Positions 1 through 8,962 of a DNA stretch of 64,000 nt are shown here, piece by piece; within the stretch, counting starts at the first letter, position 1; each line of letters opens with the position of its first letter. The notes beneath the pieces are model-generated. The model worked only from the letters and a program-made list of their open reading frames with translations, was not told where the DNA came from and did no database searches. A program made the translations under genes and the position numbers. Source of the DNA: Paenibacillus woosongensis (GTDB taxonomy: Bacteria > Bacillota > Bacilli > Paenibacillales > Paenibacillaceae); the NCBI RefSeq assembly GCF_009725165.1, contig NZ_WNZW01000009.1:102079-166078 (forward strand), in the 5' to 3' direction.

Positions 1-565
1 GTATATCCGATACAACATTTTTGATTGGCATCTGCTTGAATTTTTTTATGTTTTGAATTGGATTTCCAAACATCTCTAAAAACAAACTTTGTGTTAATTC
101 GTCTAATGCTGTGATTTGACATTGGCGTTTTTGTAATACTAAATTTATCATGTCCAACAATTCCGAAATTTTCCTTTGCTGAACTTTTTCTAAGAGAGGT
201 ATCTTAATTTTTTCTATATTAGATCGAATTATTTGTGGTTGTGCCGAGCCTGAAATAACATCGCTAAACCCTCTATATTTCAAGTAATAATAAAGAAATT
301 TAATATCCATTATACTCTCATCAAGGTTATCTAAAGCCATTGCATTTCCATTTACATATGAATACGGTTCACTAATATTTACTTCACCACAAGTTGCACC
401 TCGACAAGTAACCAATATAGTTGGAAACTCATGATTATATTCATTATAATACCCAATGATTCCATTGGCACCATAAACAGGATAACCACTTGAGGATAAA
501 TTAGAAGCAGCAATTGTTTTCCATTGTTTAGGATAACAAATCTGTTGCAACTCTACATATTTCAT
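1..565 (-). CDS. hsdS: Type I restriction specificity subunit HsdS (partial, C-terminus beyond window)
   Basis: The reading frame opens at ATG 565 and runs off the left edge after 188 codons without a stop. It shows one target-recognition domain of the HsdS type: the YGANGIIGYYNEY and ILVTCRGATCG stretches, then QPQIIRSNIEKIKIP and a helical spacer ending LFLEMFGNP, which normally precedes the second recognition domain. HsdS selects the DNA sequence methylated or cut by the HsdRMS complex. The start codon overlaps the hsdM stop as ATGA, so the two are translationally coupled. Composition is AT-rich compared with the genes to the right. HsdR is not visible and may lie to the left. Confidence 0.88.
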   Translation of the reverse strand, partial: MKYVELQQICYPKQWKTIAASNLSSSGYPVYGANGIIGYYNEYNHEFPTILVTCRGATCGEVNISEPYSYVNGNAMALDNLDESIMDIKFLYYYLKYRGFSDVISGSAQPQIIRSNIEKIKIPLLEKVQQRKISELLDMINLVLQKRQCQITALDELTQSLFLEMFGNPIQNIKKFKQMPIKNVVSDI

Positions 566-2049
566 AATATTCTCCCCTTTAATAACTTTAACTCCTGTTG
601 AATCTCATCTTCTAATAGAATTATTTGATTAAGTATTTCTTTCGGAGATTTATACTCCACTTCCTCATACTCAACCTCTTTATACTTATTAATCGACAAA
701 TCATACCCTTGCTCGCGAATCTCATCCACTGGCACAAAGAATGATTGTTCAGTACGTTTACGTTCCACTTCACCTTGTAAGTCACCAAAACGGGCAATAA
801 TATCCTCAATATCATTCGCTGAAATTGGCGTACGTTTATCGTCTAATGAATACCCATCAGCCTTCATATCATAGAACCATACGTGATCCGTTCCGCCTGT
901 ACCTGTTTTCGTGAAAATCATAATCCCTGTTGAAACTCCTGCATACGGCTTAAATACGCCACTTGGCATTGAAATGATAGCTTCTAATTTATTGTTATCA
1001 ATAATTTCCTTACGAATAGCTTTATGCGCATTTGAGCTACCGAACAATACGCCATCCGGTACGATTACCGCTGCACGTCCACCAGCCTTTAACACTCGTA
1101 AAATTAGTGATAAGAATAGTAGCTCTGTTTTCTTCGTTTTCGCTACTTTTAATAAGTCATTCGATACAGCATCATAGTCTAACGATCCTTTAAATGGTGG
1201 ATTCGCTAGTACTAATGTGTACTTATCTTCATCTTTATTTTCTTCAGATAATGAATCACGATAATCAATATTTGGAGCATCTACACCGTGCAACATCATG
1301 TTCATAGCTCCAATACGTAACATCGTTGTATCCATATCGTTACCATAGAACATATGGTTATGGAAATGCTCATTTAACCCTTGTACTAAAAACAAGTCTT
1401 GATGATTCTTACGTAAATATTCACTTGCTGAGACAAGAAAACCCGCTGACCCCATTGCCGGATCAATAATGATATCTTCTGGTGATGGCTTCATTAATTC
1501 TACCATCATATTGATAATATGACGTGGTGTACGAAATTGACCATTTGTACCTGAAGTTTGGAGCTTCGATAATAAGTGCTCATAAATGTCCCCTTTTGTA
1601 TCACGCTCTTCCATTGGAATGCTATCAAGTGCTGTTACTACTTTTTGTAATGTAGCAGGCTTATTGATTTGGAACATTGCGTCTTTCATATACTTTGAGA
1701 ATGCAGATTCCTCTTTACCACCTAACGTTTTGATAAAAGGAAAAATCGTATTCACCATTACTTCATACATTTCTTGGGCAGGTAAGTTCTTAAACTGTGT
1801 CCAACGCATAATTGGCCAGTGTTGCTTTTGCACTTCATTAAAATCTGCTGGTCTTTCCGAGAAAATCCCTTTATATTCAAGCCCTAAAAATTCCGCCTCG
1901 TTTTCTTTTTTCAGTTCACCTTCATCTAAGCCTTTAATGAAGAGTAAGTATGTTAATTGCTCAATGTTTGTTAAAGGGTTTGTATTCCCCTCTGTCCATA
2001 ATGTCGTCCAAATGTTATCAATTTTGTTTTTGATCTCACCTGTAATCAT
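562..2049 (-). CDS. hsdM: Type I restriction-modification DNA methyltransferase subunit HsdM
   Basis: 495 residues, full length for HsdM. An N-terminal HsdM helical domain (about 1-150) precedes an N6-adenine methyltransferase domain with the SAM-binding motif DPAMGSAGF (196-204) and catalytic NPPF (283-286). With HsdS it methylates adenine at the recognition sequence. The start ATG 2049 has GGAGG at 2057-2061. A 9-bp inverted repeat (2070-2092) sits just upstream of the Shine-Dalgarno site. The gene is AT-rich with low-GC codon choice, unlike the housekeeping genes from 4.5 kb on, which suggests acquisition with a mobile island. Confidence 0.95.
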   Translation of the reverse strand: MITGEIKNKIDNIWTTLWTEGNTNPLTNIEQLTYLLFIKGLDEGELKKENEAEFLGLEYKGIFSERPADFNEVQKQHWPIMRWTQFKNLPAQEMYEVMVNTIFPFIKTLGGKEESAFSKYMKDAMFQINKPATLQKVVTALDSIPMEERDTKGDIYEHLLSKLQTSGTNGQFRTPRHIINMMVELMKPSPEDIIIDPAMGSAGFLVSASEYLRKNHQDLFLVQGLNEHFHNHMFYGNDMDTTMLRIGAMNMMLHGVDAPNIDYRDSLSEENKDEDKYTLVLANPPFKGSLDYDAVSNDLLKVAKTKKTELLFLSLILRVLKAGGRAAVIVPDGVLFGSSNAHKAIRKEIIDNNKLEAIISMPSGVFKPYAGVSTGIMIFTKTGTGGTDHVWFYDMKADGYSLDDKRTPISANDIEDIIARFGDLQGEVERKRTEQSFFVPVDEIREQGYDLSINKYKEVEYEEVEYKSPKEILNQIILLEDEIQQELKLLKGRIL

Positions 2050-2069
2050 GTTGTAACCTCCATTTTATT

Positions 2070-2092
2070 AAGGTGCCTATTGCAGGCACCTT
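2070..2092. repeat. 9-bp inverted repeat upstream of hsdM
   Basis: AAGGTGCCT and AGGCACCTT flank a 5-base loop. It lies 8 bases upstream of the hsdM Shine-Dalgarno site, so it would form in the hsdM leader. No U-run follows on the minus strand, so it is not a typical terminator. It could be an RNA stem or an operator; no function is assigned. Confidence 0.5.
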
Positions 2093-2102
2093 CTCTTACG
2101 AT

Positions 2103-2195
2103 TTATTTTAGACTAAATGTGTGGCCAATGCCCATATGTTTATAAGCATTCAGCTTAGAATCCTTTAATTGTGTCAAAATCTCGTCTAGCTTCAT
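2103..2195 (-). CDS. Short ORF (30 aa), possible gene remnant upstream of hsdM
   Basis: ATG 2195 to TAA 2103 encodes a 30-residue peptide beginning MKLDEILTQLKD. Its ATG overlaps, as ATGA, the stop codon of a 17-codon open fragment in another frame that ends EEERELK and has no start. This resembles the tail of a truncated upstream gene followed by a coupled small ORF. The ribosome site is weak. It lies between the displaced tmRNA end and hsdM, where island boundaries often carry broken genes. I do not recognise the family; it may not be expressed. Confidence 0.3.
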   Translation of the reverse strand: MKLDEILTQLKDSKLNAYKHMGIGHTFSLK

Positions 2196-2272
2196 TTAAG
2201 CTCTCGTTCTTCTTCAACGAATTTCTCGTCAATTTCTTGTTGTTTCTACATTTAAACTTATCATTTAATAAG

Positions 2273-2298
2273 AAAAACCCGCTTGAAGAGCGGGTTTT
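2273..2298 (-). terminator. Intrinsic terminator after the displaced tmRNA 3' end
   Basis: A GC-rich hairpin (AAAACCCGC paired with GCGGGTTTT) followed by a U-run on the minus strand, six bases beyond the partial tmRNA copy. Its position mirrors the terminator behind the intact ssrA gene, as if a complete tmRNA 3' module had been displaced. Confidence 0.85.
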
Positions 2299-2303
2299 CA
2301 GTA

Positions 2304-2374
2304 TGGGGACGAGGGGAGTCGAACCCCTGTCCGAAGGCAACACCACATAGGTGTCTACGGGTGCTCCTTCACCC
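2304..2374 (-). other. Displaced tmRNA 3'-end fragment (putative att site)
   Basis: On the minus strand this stretch reproduces the 3' end of tmRNA: the tRNA-like T arm and acceptor strand ending CGTCCCCA. A 32-bp block (2310-2341) is identical to 3829-3860 inside intact ssrA. Further 5' the similarity fades, though CCGTAGA and CTATGTGG are still recognisable. The tag reading frame and 5' half are absent, so it cannot work as tmRNA. Tyrosine-recombinase elements commonly integrate at the ssrA 3' end and leave such a direct repeat. No integrase is visible in this window. Confidence 0.8.
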
Positions 2375-2407
2375 TGCAAACCGCTTCAACTTACCTCCGA
2401 TTCGATC

Positions 2408-3661
2408 TCAATACCCTCGTGAATATTGCGTGCCTTCCTTGAGATTGGCGATATCGTGGCCCGTTGGATTTTGGAAGGCACGTAGCCCAAATGTCGGCGC
2501 AACCGCAAAAATGTGGTCAAAGATATCCGCCTGAACCGATTCATACACTCCCCAGTTGGTGTCATTGCTGAAAGCGTAGATTTCCAATGGCAGTCCGTTA
2601 TCCCCCGGTGCTAACTGTCTCACAATCAGCGTCATTTCCTGGTGAATTTTCGGATGATTCCGCAGATATTGATGGATGTATTCTCTGAATACACCCACAT
2701 TCGTAAGCTGTCTGCCGTTCACTTTGCTCTCCGTATTAATCTGATGTTCCCGATTGTACGTGTTAATTTCATCTAATCTTGTCGTGACATATTCGGTAAG
2801 GAAGTGAATCTTCTTGAATTCCTCAATCATTTCCTCGGTACAAAAGCTTATGCTGCTCGTATCGATATAGATGCATCGCTTAATTCTTCGGCCACCGGAT
2901 ACTTGCATGCCTCTCCAATTCTTGAACGAGTCCGAGATAAGCGCATAGCTCGGAATCATTGTGATCGTCTTATCAAAATTCCTAACCTTTACCGTATTTA
3001 ACGTAATATCGATCACATCGCCATCCGCATTATATTTAGGCATTTCAATCCAGTCACCGACACGTACCATATCATTCGATGATAATTGAACACCTGCCAC
3101 CAGGCCTAAAATCGAATCCTTGAAGATTAGCATCAGCACAGCCGATAGAGCACCAAGCCCACTGAGAATAATCAAGGGATTCTGACCGATGAGGTTCGAG
3201 ATCACCACAATGCCGCCAACAATAAATAGAACGATTTTCGCCACCTGAATATACCCCTTAATCGGCCTGATCTTAGAGATTTCATACGAGCGATAAATCG
3301 CATCAAAAGCATTGAGCAGCGCATTAAACACCGCAATGGCTACGATAATCATGTACGTTAATGCGGCCTTTTCAATCAAAGCTTGGTAGGACAGAAAGGT
3401 GGACGCTGAATAATAGATGATGATGGCTGGCACGAGATGCGACAGCTTATGAAACACTTTTTTCTCCAAAATAATATTATCCCACGTATACCTATTGTTA
3501 TGGACGATATGAATAATCGTCTTCAATACAATTTTTTTGGCTATGAAATTAGCCAGTATACAGACCACAGCTATAAAAACGACCATGATCATATTCGAAA
3601 GATATCCAATGGTTTGTTCGCTCATGCCATATCCGTCTAGTTGATTTTTGATAAATTCCAT
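2408..3661 (-). CDS. MscS-family mechanosensitive channel, YbdG/MscM-like
   Basis: 417 residues, close to the E. coli YbdG length and longer than classical MscS. The N-terminal half has several hydrophobic segments (about 22-44, 68-90, 97-118, 135-157). A pore-type helix with the GLGALSAVLMLIFKDSILG motif follows, then the MscS beta domain (VRVGDWIEMP) and a long cytoplasmic C-terminus typical of the YbdG branch. It should release solutes on hypo-osmotic membrane tension. AGGAGGAGACA precedes ATG 3661. It lies between the two tmRNA 3' ends, so it may be cargo of an integrated segment or a resident gene caught between two events. Confidence 0.88.
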   Translation of the reverse strand: MEFIKNQLDGYGMSEQTIGYLSNMIMVVFIAVVCILANFIAKKIVLKTIIHIVHNNRYTWDNIILEKKVFHKLSHLVPAIIIYYSASTFLSYQALIEKAALTYMIIVAIAVFNALLNAFDAIYRSYEISKIRPIKGYIQVAKIVLFIVGGIVVISNLIGQNPLIILSGLGALSAVLMLIFKDSILGLVAGVQLSSNDMVRVGDWIEMPKYNADGDVIDITLNTVKVRNFDKTITMIPSYALISDSFKNWRGMQVSGGRRIKRCIYIDTSSISFCTEEMIEEFKKIHFLTEYVTTRLDEINTYNREHQINTESKVNGRQLTNVGVFREYIHQYLRNHPKIHQEMTLIVRQLAPGDNGLPLEIYAFSNDTNWGVYESVQADIFDHIFAVAPTFGLRAFQNPTGHDIANLKEGTQYSRGY

Positions 3662-3779
3662 TGTCTCCTCCTAACGCAGTATGGATTAGCCTATTATTAT
3701 AAGTTAGATTTTAGCGCTAAGCAAAGTCCAAGATAAGACATTACGGGGCTGATTGGAGAGACGCTCGGTAAAGGTGTAA

Positions 3780-3810
3780 TAAAAAAGACCACCTTCAACG
3801 GTGGTCTTTC
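3780..3810 (-). terminator. Intrinsic terminator of ssrA
   Basis: AAAGACCACC and GGTGGTCTTT form a 10-bp stem with a U-rich tail on the minus strand, 13 bases beyond the tmRNA 3' end. Confidence 0.92.
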
Positions 3811-3822
3811 TGATGGTACATA

Positions 3823-4184
3823 TGGAGGCGAGGGGAGTCGAACCCCTGTCCGAAGGCAACGCCACATAAGCTTCTACGGGTGTAGTGACAGTTTTGATGT
3901 CACCCTAGAGACTCCCCGTCACCGGATTCCCTTCGGGTCAGCCTGTTTGTCTTCTTCAGCTAGCCGCAGGCGGAGACTAGACAGCGTATCCCACTAAAGG
4001 TTGAGCCCTCATCCCGGTACATGGGCGATACAGAGCGAGAGCACGTCTGCAGGTTATTAAGCTGCGAGAGCGTAGTTTGTTTGTTGTTTGCCGTTTAATT
4101 GGCTTTAGCGTTGATAAAGCGGACGCGTCCCCACTACCCGCTACCTATGCTCGATCTACCCCCGTCGAATCCAAAAACGCCCCC
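3823..4184 (-). ncRNA. ssrA: Transfer-messenger RNA (tmRNA)
   Basis: The 5' end GGGGGCG (4184-4178) pairs with CGCCTCC near the 3' end (3830-3824) to form the tRNA-like acceptor, with discriminator A and no encoded CCA. The T arm GGGGTTCGACTCCCC is present. The resume codon is GGC (4092-4090); the tag frame 4092-4060 reads GKQQTNYALAA and ends in tandem TAA codons, giving (A)GKQQTNYALAA on stalled proteins. The LAA ending is the usual ClpXP degron. With SmpB, encoded 1.5 kb away, it rescues stalled ribosomes. Length is 362 nt, normal for Bacillota. Its 3' end is duplicated at 2304-2374. Confidence 0.96.
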
Positions 4185-4345
4185 GAAATAAGATAAGCGG
4201 TCTACCACGATCCGCCCGCCTTAAACGGCGACTCGAATGGGTCGGCTGCGATTGCCGGTTCAATCCGAGCATAAGTGCTGTTTGCACTTAATATAGCCAG
4301 CTTTCAGCGAATCTCGCCTCAACTTGACTATAACCATTATACCAC
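4185..4345 (-). promoter_or_regulatory. tmRNA precursor leader and candidate promoter
   Basis: The minus strand carries a perfect TATAAT at 4341-4336, about 150 bases upstream of mature tmRNA, with no convincing -35 box. The stretch between holds a small hairpin (AAGTGC/GCACTT, near 4271-4290) and no coding frame. If this promoter is used, pre-tmRNA has a long 5' leader for processing. The bases up to 4530 show nothing else beyond the start region of the plus-strand gene. Confidence 0.4.
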
Positions 4346-4530
4346 TTTCACCACGTTTCATGTCTGGTGATTTAATGGCAGGTAGACCATAATTGTAGCA
4401 ACCCGAACAACGAAATGCAAGTTTCTTAGCCGCTATTGATCACCTTCAAGGTAATATTAAACATTAATCTACAAAATATAACAACATTCTCCGATATAAA
4501 TGGTTGGACAAACGAATATTGGAGGATGTT

Positions 4531-5565
4531 ATGAAAATCAACTGTTTTTTCAAAAGTCATGCAACACATTTTATGATGGTCTGGATTCTAGTCATCAGTA
4601 TCTTTGCCGCACCCTTATCTGCCAGCGCTGAAGCTGTCGATAAAACCAGCCTGAACTGGATTCAAGGATCAAATCAACCGCTTCCCGTGGGAGACATCGC
4701 ACAAGTCACGATTAATGAGGATTACGTATTTCTGAATGGCGCTGATATCAAGACCTATATCCGAGAATATGGGCAGATCCCTTCTGATCTTGAGATCGGA
4801 GCTGTTTTTCCTATAGACGAAGATGCTTACTGGATAGCTTACTTTGAATACGTAGACTCCGGTCATATTTCGGATGACGAAAAGACCAAAATTGATGCTG
4901 ACAAGCTTCTGGACAGCTTCAAAGCAGGCACGGAAGAAACCAACAAAGAAGTTGCAGAGCATAGCCGTCTTTATGTAGACGGATGGGATATTGAACCTAC
5001 ATATAACGAATCCTTGCGGAGCCTCACCTGGTCTTTGCTCCTTCATAATTACAAAGGGGAGAAGATCATTAACTATCACGTCCGCGTATTGACACGTACG
5101 GGTTATCTATCCGTCATTCTGGCCTCCGACCCTGAGCACCTGGCCGCAGACCGCGCGACTCTGGAGCGTGACATCCTGCCGAACCTCGTAATTAACCCAG
5201 GGAAAACCTATGAGGATTTTGATCCTGCTGTCGATAAAAAATCCTCGATGGGTTTGACCGGACTCATTCTGGGCGGAGCGGGACTGGCGGTCGCCAAAAA
5301 AGCAGGACTGTTCGGCTTGCTTGCCGTCCTGATCAAAAAATTCTGGTTCGTGTTATTCCTGCCGTTCGTATGGCTGTTCAACAGGCTCCGCGGGAAAGGC
5401 AAGAATAAGCAGCAGGAAGATCCGGCTGAAGAGGCTAACCAAGCAGACGGAGCAGATCACAGCTCCCATCCAAGCGATCCGCAGCAGGAGGCTGCCGAAG
5501 ACTCGAAATTCAAATCCAAATTCGAATTGGAAGAGGAAAATAAAAAGCCGCCAACCTCCCTCTAG
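4531..5565 (+). CDS. DUF2167 domain-containing membrane protein
   Basis: 344 residues from ATG 4531, chosen because GGAGG (4521-4525) lies 5 bases upstream; an in-frame TTG at 4504 lacks a ribosome site. An N-terminal signal segment ends near ASAEA. The central body matches DUF2167 (GDIAQVTINEDYVFL, the WIAYFEY region, YHVRVLTRTGY). A hydrophobic region near 235-285 and a charged acidic C-terminal tail follow. The family is a membrane-anchored periplasmic or surface protein of unknown biochemical role. It is transcribed convergently with smpB and shares a bidirectional terminator. Confidence 0.8.
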   Translation: MKINCFFKSHATHFMMVWILVISIFAAPLSASAEAVDKTSLNWIQGSNQPLPVGDIAQVTINEDYVFLNGADIKTYIREYGQIPSDLEIGAVFPIDEDAYWIAYFEYVDSGHISDDEKTKIDADKLLDSFKAGTEETNKEVAEHSRLYVDGWDIEPTYNESLRSLTWSLLLHNYKGEKIINYHVRVLTRTGYLSVILASDPEHLAADRATLERDILPNLVINPGKTYEDFDPAVDKKSSMGLTGLILGGAGLAVAKKAGLFGLLAVLIKKFWFVLFLPFVWLFNRLRGKGKNKQQEDPAEEANQADGADHSSHPSDPQQEAAEDSKFKSKFELEEENKKPPTSL

Positions 5566-5575
5566 GAGGCATCAA

Positions 5576-5623
5576 AAAACCTCGGATTGCAGCAAGCATG
5601 ATGCCGCTGCGATCCGAGGTTTT
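5576..5623. terminator. Bidirectional terminator between DUF2167 gene and smpB
   Basis: AAAACCTCGGAT and ATCCGAGGTTTT form a 12-bp stem with A-rich and T-rich flanks, so it can stop transcription from both sides. Confidence 0.88.
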
Positions 5624-5642
5624 GGCTGTTTATTGTAGTAAA

Positions 5643-6122
5643 TTACCGCGCTACCTTCTGCTTCTCGCGAAGGATGCGCTGAATATCGCGCTGTGCATCG
5701 CGCTTGGCTGCGGCTTCCCGCTTGTCGTACTGCTTCTTCCCTTTACCAAGGCCGATCAGCAGCTTGGCATAGCCGTTGCGGATATATATCTTCAGCGGCA
5801 CGATCGAATACCCTTCCTGCTTCGACAGGCCGAGCAGCTTGTTGATCTGTGCCTTATGCAGCAGAAGCTTGCGTGCTCGCGTCGGATCAGTCGGATTATG
5901 CCGATTCCCTTGTTCGAACGGGCTCACATGCATATTGTGAATGTGAATCTCGCCATTGCGAATCGTCGCAAATGCATCGCTGATGTTCGCTCTGCCGTTG
6001 CGGATCGACTTGATTTCGGTACCGGTCAGCACCATCCCTGCCTCAAAGGTATCCTCGATGAAGTAATCATGGGAAGCCTTCTTGTTCTGCGCCAATACCT
6101 TACCATCATTCTTCTTGCCCAT
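5643..6122 (-). CDS. smpB: SsrA-binding protein SmpB
   Basis: 159 residues, normal for SmpB. It carries the family core [16 protein letters not shown] and the basic C-terminal tail [14 protein letters not shown] that enters the vacant mRNA channel. It binds tmRNA and delivers it to stalled ribosomes. The start ATG 6122 is chosen because AGGAGG lies 6 bases upstream; the frame stays open far beyond, but that extension is an artefact of the GC-rich region. The gene lies downstream of rnr, the usual rnr-smpB pairing, and near ssrA. Confidence 0.96.
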   Translation of the reverse strand: MGKKNDGKVLAQNKKASHDYFIEDTFEAGMVLTGTEIKSIRNGRANISDAFATIRNGEIHIHNMHVSPFEQGNRHNPTDPTRARKLLLHKAQINKLLGLSKQEGYSIVPLKIYIRNGYAKLLIGLGKGKKQYDKREAAAKRDAQRDIQRILREKQKVAR

Positions 6123-6226
6123 GTTCATCCTCCTCACCGCCATTTTTGCCAGGTCGCTGACTCTAGTACACCAGAAATTAATTGTATCAACTACGTGATG
6201 CAAAATCAAGGCGCGGCCACACCGCA

Positions 6227-6355
6227 AGCGCCCGAGCACAGCTCGAGGGCGCTCACAAACAAGCGGCCCCCACCACCGTGGGGGCCGCCGCCACAGGCCG
6301 CGCCGTTCGGGCACGCGGCCCAAACCGCCCGCCCGGGCATAGCCCGCGGGCGGGC
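6227..6355. repeat. Cluster of three GC-rich hairpins between rnr and smpB
   Basis: Three inverted repeats follow one another: 6227-6253 (AGCGCCC/GGGCGCT), 6263-6288 (GCGGCCCCCAC/GTGGGGGCCGC, perfect 11 bp, 4-base loop) and 6327-6355 (GCCCGC/GCGGGC). Composition is far more GC-rich than the neighbours and none has a U-run. They lie just past the rnr stop codon and before the smpB ribosome site, where they could stabilise the rnr mRNA 3' end or weaken read-through into smpB. Confidence 0.65.
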
Positions 6356-6373
6356 GAGCCGCTCGCGCAAGAG

Positions 6374-8962
6374 CTACCGCTTCTTGCGCGGCGGCTTCCC
6401 ATCGGCGCCCGGCGCACCACTGCTGCCGCCGCCGATGAAAATCCCGCTCGCGGACGTCTTCTTCCGCCGCGAGCCCTTGCCCGCACCGCTGCTGCCGCCC
6501 GCTTTGCGGCTCGTGGCCGCCGGCCCGGCGCCATAGCCGCCTTTGCCGGAGCCGAAGCCAAAGCTCACCGCTGCTGGCCCGGCATCCCCGGCCGCTCCAG
6601 CTCCAGCACCGCGCTTTCCGCCGCGCTTGCCCCCGGCCGCTGCCTTGCCCTTGCCGCTGCCTTTGCCGGCTTTGCCGAACGCCTTGCCCGCTCCGGCCTT
6701 CTTCCCGGCTTTGCCGCCGTTCTTGCCGCCTTTGCCGCCAGCCGACTGCCACGGCTTGCCGCTGCCTTTGCCGCCCGGGCGTCCGCCGAAGCCGTCTTCA
6801 AAGCCTTCTCCCCGGCGCCGCGGCTTCATGTCGACCATCTCAAAATCGATCGTATGGTCGTCCATATTGACCCGGGCCACGCGAATTTCGACCTCGTCGC
6901 CAATGCGGTAAATTTTCGACGTGCGCTCGCCAATCAGCGCCATATGCTGCTCATGGAAGTGGTAATAATCGTCCGTCATCGCACTGAGACGGATCAAGCC
7001 TTCCACCGTATTCTCCAGCTCGATGAACATCCCGAAGCTCGTCACGCTGCTGATAATGCCCGGGAACTCCTCCCCGACCTTATCCAGCATGAATTCCGCC
7101 TTCTTCAGCTGCTCCGTATCCCGCTCGGCCTCCACGGCTACCCGCTCGCGCTCAGACGATTGCTGGGAAATCTCCTGCATCCGGCTGGCCAAATATTCTT
7201 CCCGTGCCGCCGGCAGAGCCCCGCCGCTCTCGATAACCTCGCGAATGACCCGGTGAATGACCAAATCCGGATAACGCCGGATCGGCGAGGTGAAATGCGT
7301 GTAGAACTCGGCAGCCAGTCCAAAATGCCCCGTACTCTCCGCATCGTATTTCGCCTGCTTCATTGAACGCAGCATCATCGTGCTAATGACCGTCTGCTCC
7401 TTCGTCCCTTGGATATCCTCCAGCAGCGATTGCAGCGCGCGCGGATGAACACGGTCGCCTTTGCCGCCCTTGACCGAATACCCGAAATTAGCGACGAACA
7501 TCATGAAATTGAGCAGCTTCTCCTGATCCGGGTCTTCGTGGATCCGGTAAATGAACGGCACCTTCAGCCAATGGAAATGCTCCGCCACTGTCTCGTTGGC
7601 CGCCAGCATGAACTCCTCGATGATTTGCTCCGCGATTGAGCGCTCTCTCTTGACAATATCCGTCGGCTTGCCGTTCTCATCCACGATCACCTTCGATTCC
7701 TCGAAGTCGAAGTCCACCGCCCCGCGGCGCATCCGCTTGCTCCGCAGCTTGAGCGCCAGCTCCTTCATCAGGCGGAACATATCGGCCAATTCGCTGTAGC
7801 GCGCTGTTACCTCCGGATCCTCGTCCTCCACGATCTTGCGCACATTCGTGTAGGTCATCCGTTCTTTCGTGCGAATCACACTCGTAAAAATATCATGCTT
7901 CACGACCTTCATCTGCTCGTTGAATTCCATCTCGCACGACAGTGTGAACCGATCTACCTTCGGATTCAGGGAGCATATGCCGTTCGACAGCCGATGCGGC
8001 AGCATCGGAATTACACGATCCACAAGGTACACGCTGCACCCGCGGTTATACGCCTCCTGATCGAGCTTCGACTTCTCGCGCACATAATAGCCGACATCGG
8101 CAATATGCACGCCTAGCTTGATATGGCCGTTCAGCAGACGCTCTGCGTTCACCGCATCGTCCAAATCCTTCGCATCCTCACCATCGATCGTCACGATGAC
8201 CTTATCCCGCAAATCGCGCCGCCCTTGCTTGGCAATTTCCGCCGGGTCGATCTCATCGGGGACGCTCATTGCCTCTTCCATCACATCATCTGGAAAAGCC
8301 TCCGGCAATTGATGCTTACGAATGATCGACAGAATATCGACACCCGGGTCATCCTTATGCCCGAGAATTTCGATAATCTCGCCTTCGGCTGCGGCTCTCC
8401 CTTCCGGGTACTGCACGATCCGCACGACGACCTTTTGGCCGTTGGCCGCACCGTTAAAGCCCTCTTTCGGAATGAAAATATCGCGATTAATCCGCTTGTC
8501 ATCCGGGATGACGAAGCCATAAGCCTCTTCGTTCTGAAATACGCCGACAACCTGGGTCACGGCCCGGGTAACGACCCGTACGACCTCGCCCTCCAGCTTG
8601 CCGCCGGCTATGCTTTTCGAATTGACGCGCACGAGGACGGTATCGCCGTTCATCGCGCTTTTGAGATCATTGGCATGAATATATACGTCAGGGTGCTCGC
8701 GATCCTCTGGAATGAGAAAAGCAAAGCCTTTGGCATGCGCCTGCAGCCGTCCCCGCACTAAATCCATCCGCTCCGGCATGCCGTAACGGTGAGTTCGCGT
8801 CAGTATGATTTTCCCTTCCTGCTCCAAACGGTTCAGCAGCTTCAGGAACTCCCTGAATTCCTTCGCGTCCGCAATATGGAAATGCTCTTCAAGCTCCTGA
8901 TAGGTCATCGGTTTATAAGCGGTCTCCCGCATAAAATCAAGCAGCTCTGATTCTGTTACCAT
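6374..8962 (-). CDS. rnr: Ribonuclease R with long basic low-complexity tail
   Basis: 862 residues. In order: N-terminal winged-helix region, cold-shock/OB domains, RNB exonuclease domain with metal-binding [13 protein letters not shown] (258-270), an S1 domain ([18 protein letters not shown]), then about 150 residues from position 712 made almost only of Gly, Lys, Ala, Ser and Arg. RNase R is a processive 3'-5' exonuclease for structured RNA and acts in tmRNA-linked decay of non-stop mRNA. The tail is much longer than the usual Lys-rich end and raises the length above the common 750-800. ATG 8962 has GAGGTGAG upstream. It sits between secG and smpB. Confidence 0.95.
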   Translation of the reverse strand: MVTESELLDFMRETAYKPMTYQELEEHFHIADAKEFREFLKLLNRLEQEGKIILTRTHRYGMPERMDLVRGRLQAHAKGFAFLIPEDREHPDVYIHANDLKSAMNGDTVLVRVNSKSIAGGKLEGEVVRVVTRAVTQVVGVFQNEEAYGFVIPDDKRINRDIFIPKEGFNGAANGQKVVVRIVQYPEGRAAAEGEIIEILGHKDDPGVDILSIIRKHQLPEAFPDDVMEEAMSVPDEIDPAEIAKQGRRDLRDKVIVTIDGEDAKDLDDAVNAERLLNGHIKLGVHIADVGYYVREKSKLDQEAYNRGCSVYLVDRVIPMLPHRLSNGICSLNPKVDRFTLSCEMEFNEQMKVVKHDIFTSVIRTKERMTYTNVRKIVEDEDPEVTARYSELADMFRLMKELALKLRSKRMRRGAVDFDFEESKVIVDENGKPTDIVKRERSIAEQIIEEFMLAANETVAEHFHWLKVPFIYRIHEDPDQEKLLNFMMFVANFGYSVKGGKGDRVHPRALQSLLEDIQGTKEQTVISTMMLRSMKQAKYDAESTGHFGLAAEFYTHFTSPIRRYPDLVIHRVIREVIESGGALPAAREEYLASRMQEISQQSSERERVAVEAERDTEQLKKAEFMLDKVGEEFPGIISSVTSFGMFIELENTVEGLIRLSAMTDDYYHFHEQHMALIGERTSKIYRIGDEVEIRVARVNMDDHTIDFEMVDMKPRRRGEGFEDGFGGRPGGKGSGKPWQSAGGKGGKNGGKAGKKAGAGKAFGKAGKGSGKGKAAAGGKRGGKRGAGAGAAGDAGPAAVSFGFGSGKGGYGAGPAATSRKAGGSSGAGKGSRRKKTSASGIFIGGGSSGAPGADGKPPRKKR

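Noticed and set aside
2155..2379. 74-aa minus-strand frame over the displaced tmRNA end
   Set aside because: It runs through the tmRNA fragment and the terminator, and its start lies within RNA-gene sequence.
6123..6752. N-terminal extension of SmpB by 210 residues
   Set aside because: The extension is low-complexity and overlaps the rnr tail antiphase; a good ribosome site exists at the normal SmpB start.
5598..7366. Long open frames on both strands across the GC-rich smpB-rnr region
   Set aside because: High GC removes stop codons; products are Arg/Pro/Ala-rich shadows. Only smpB and rnr have family matches and ribosome sites.
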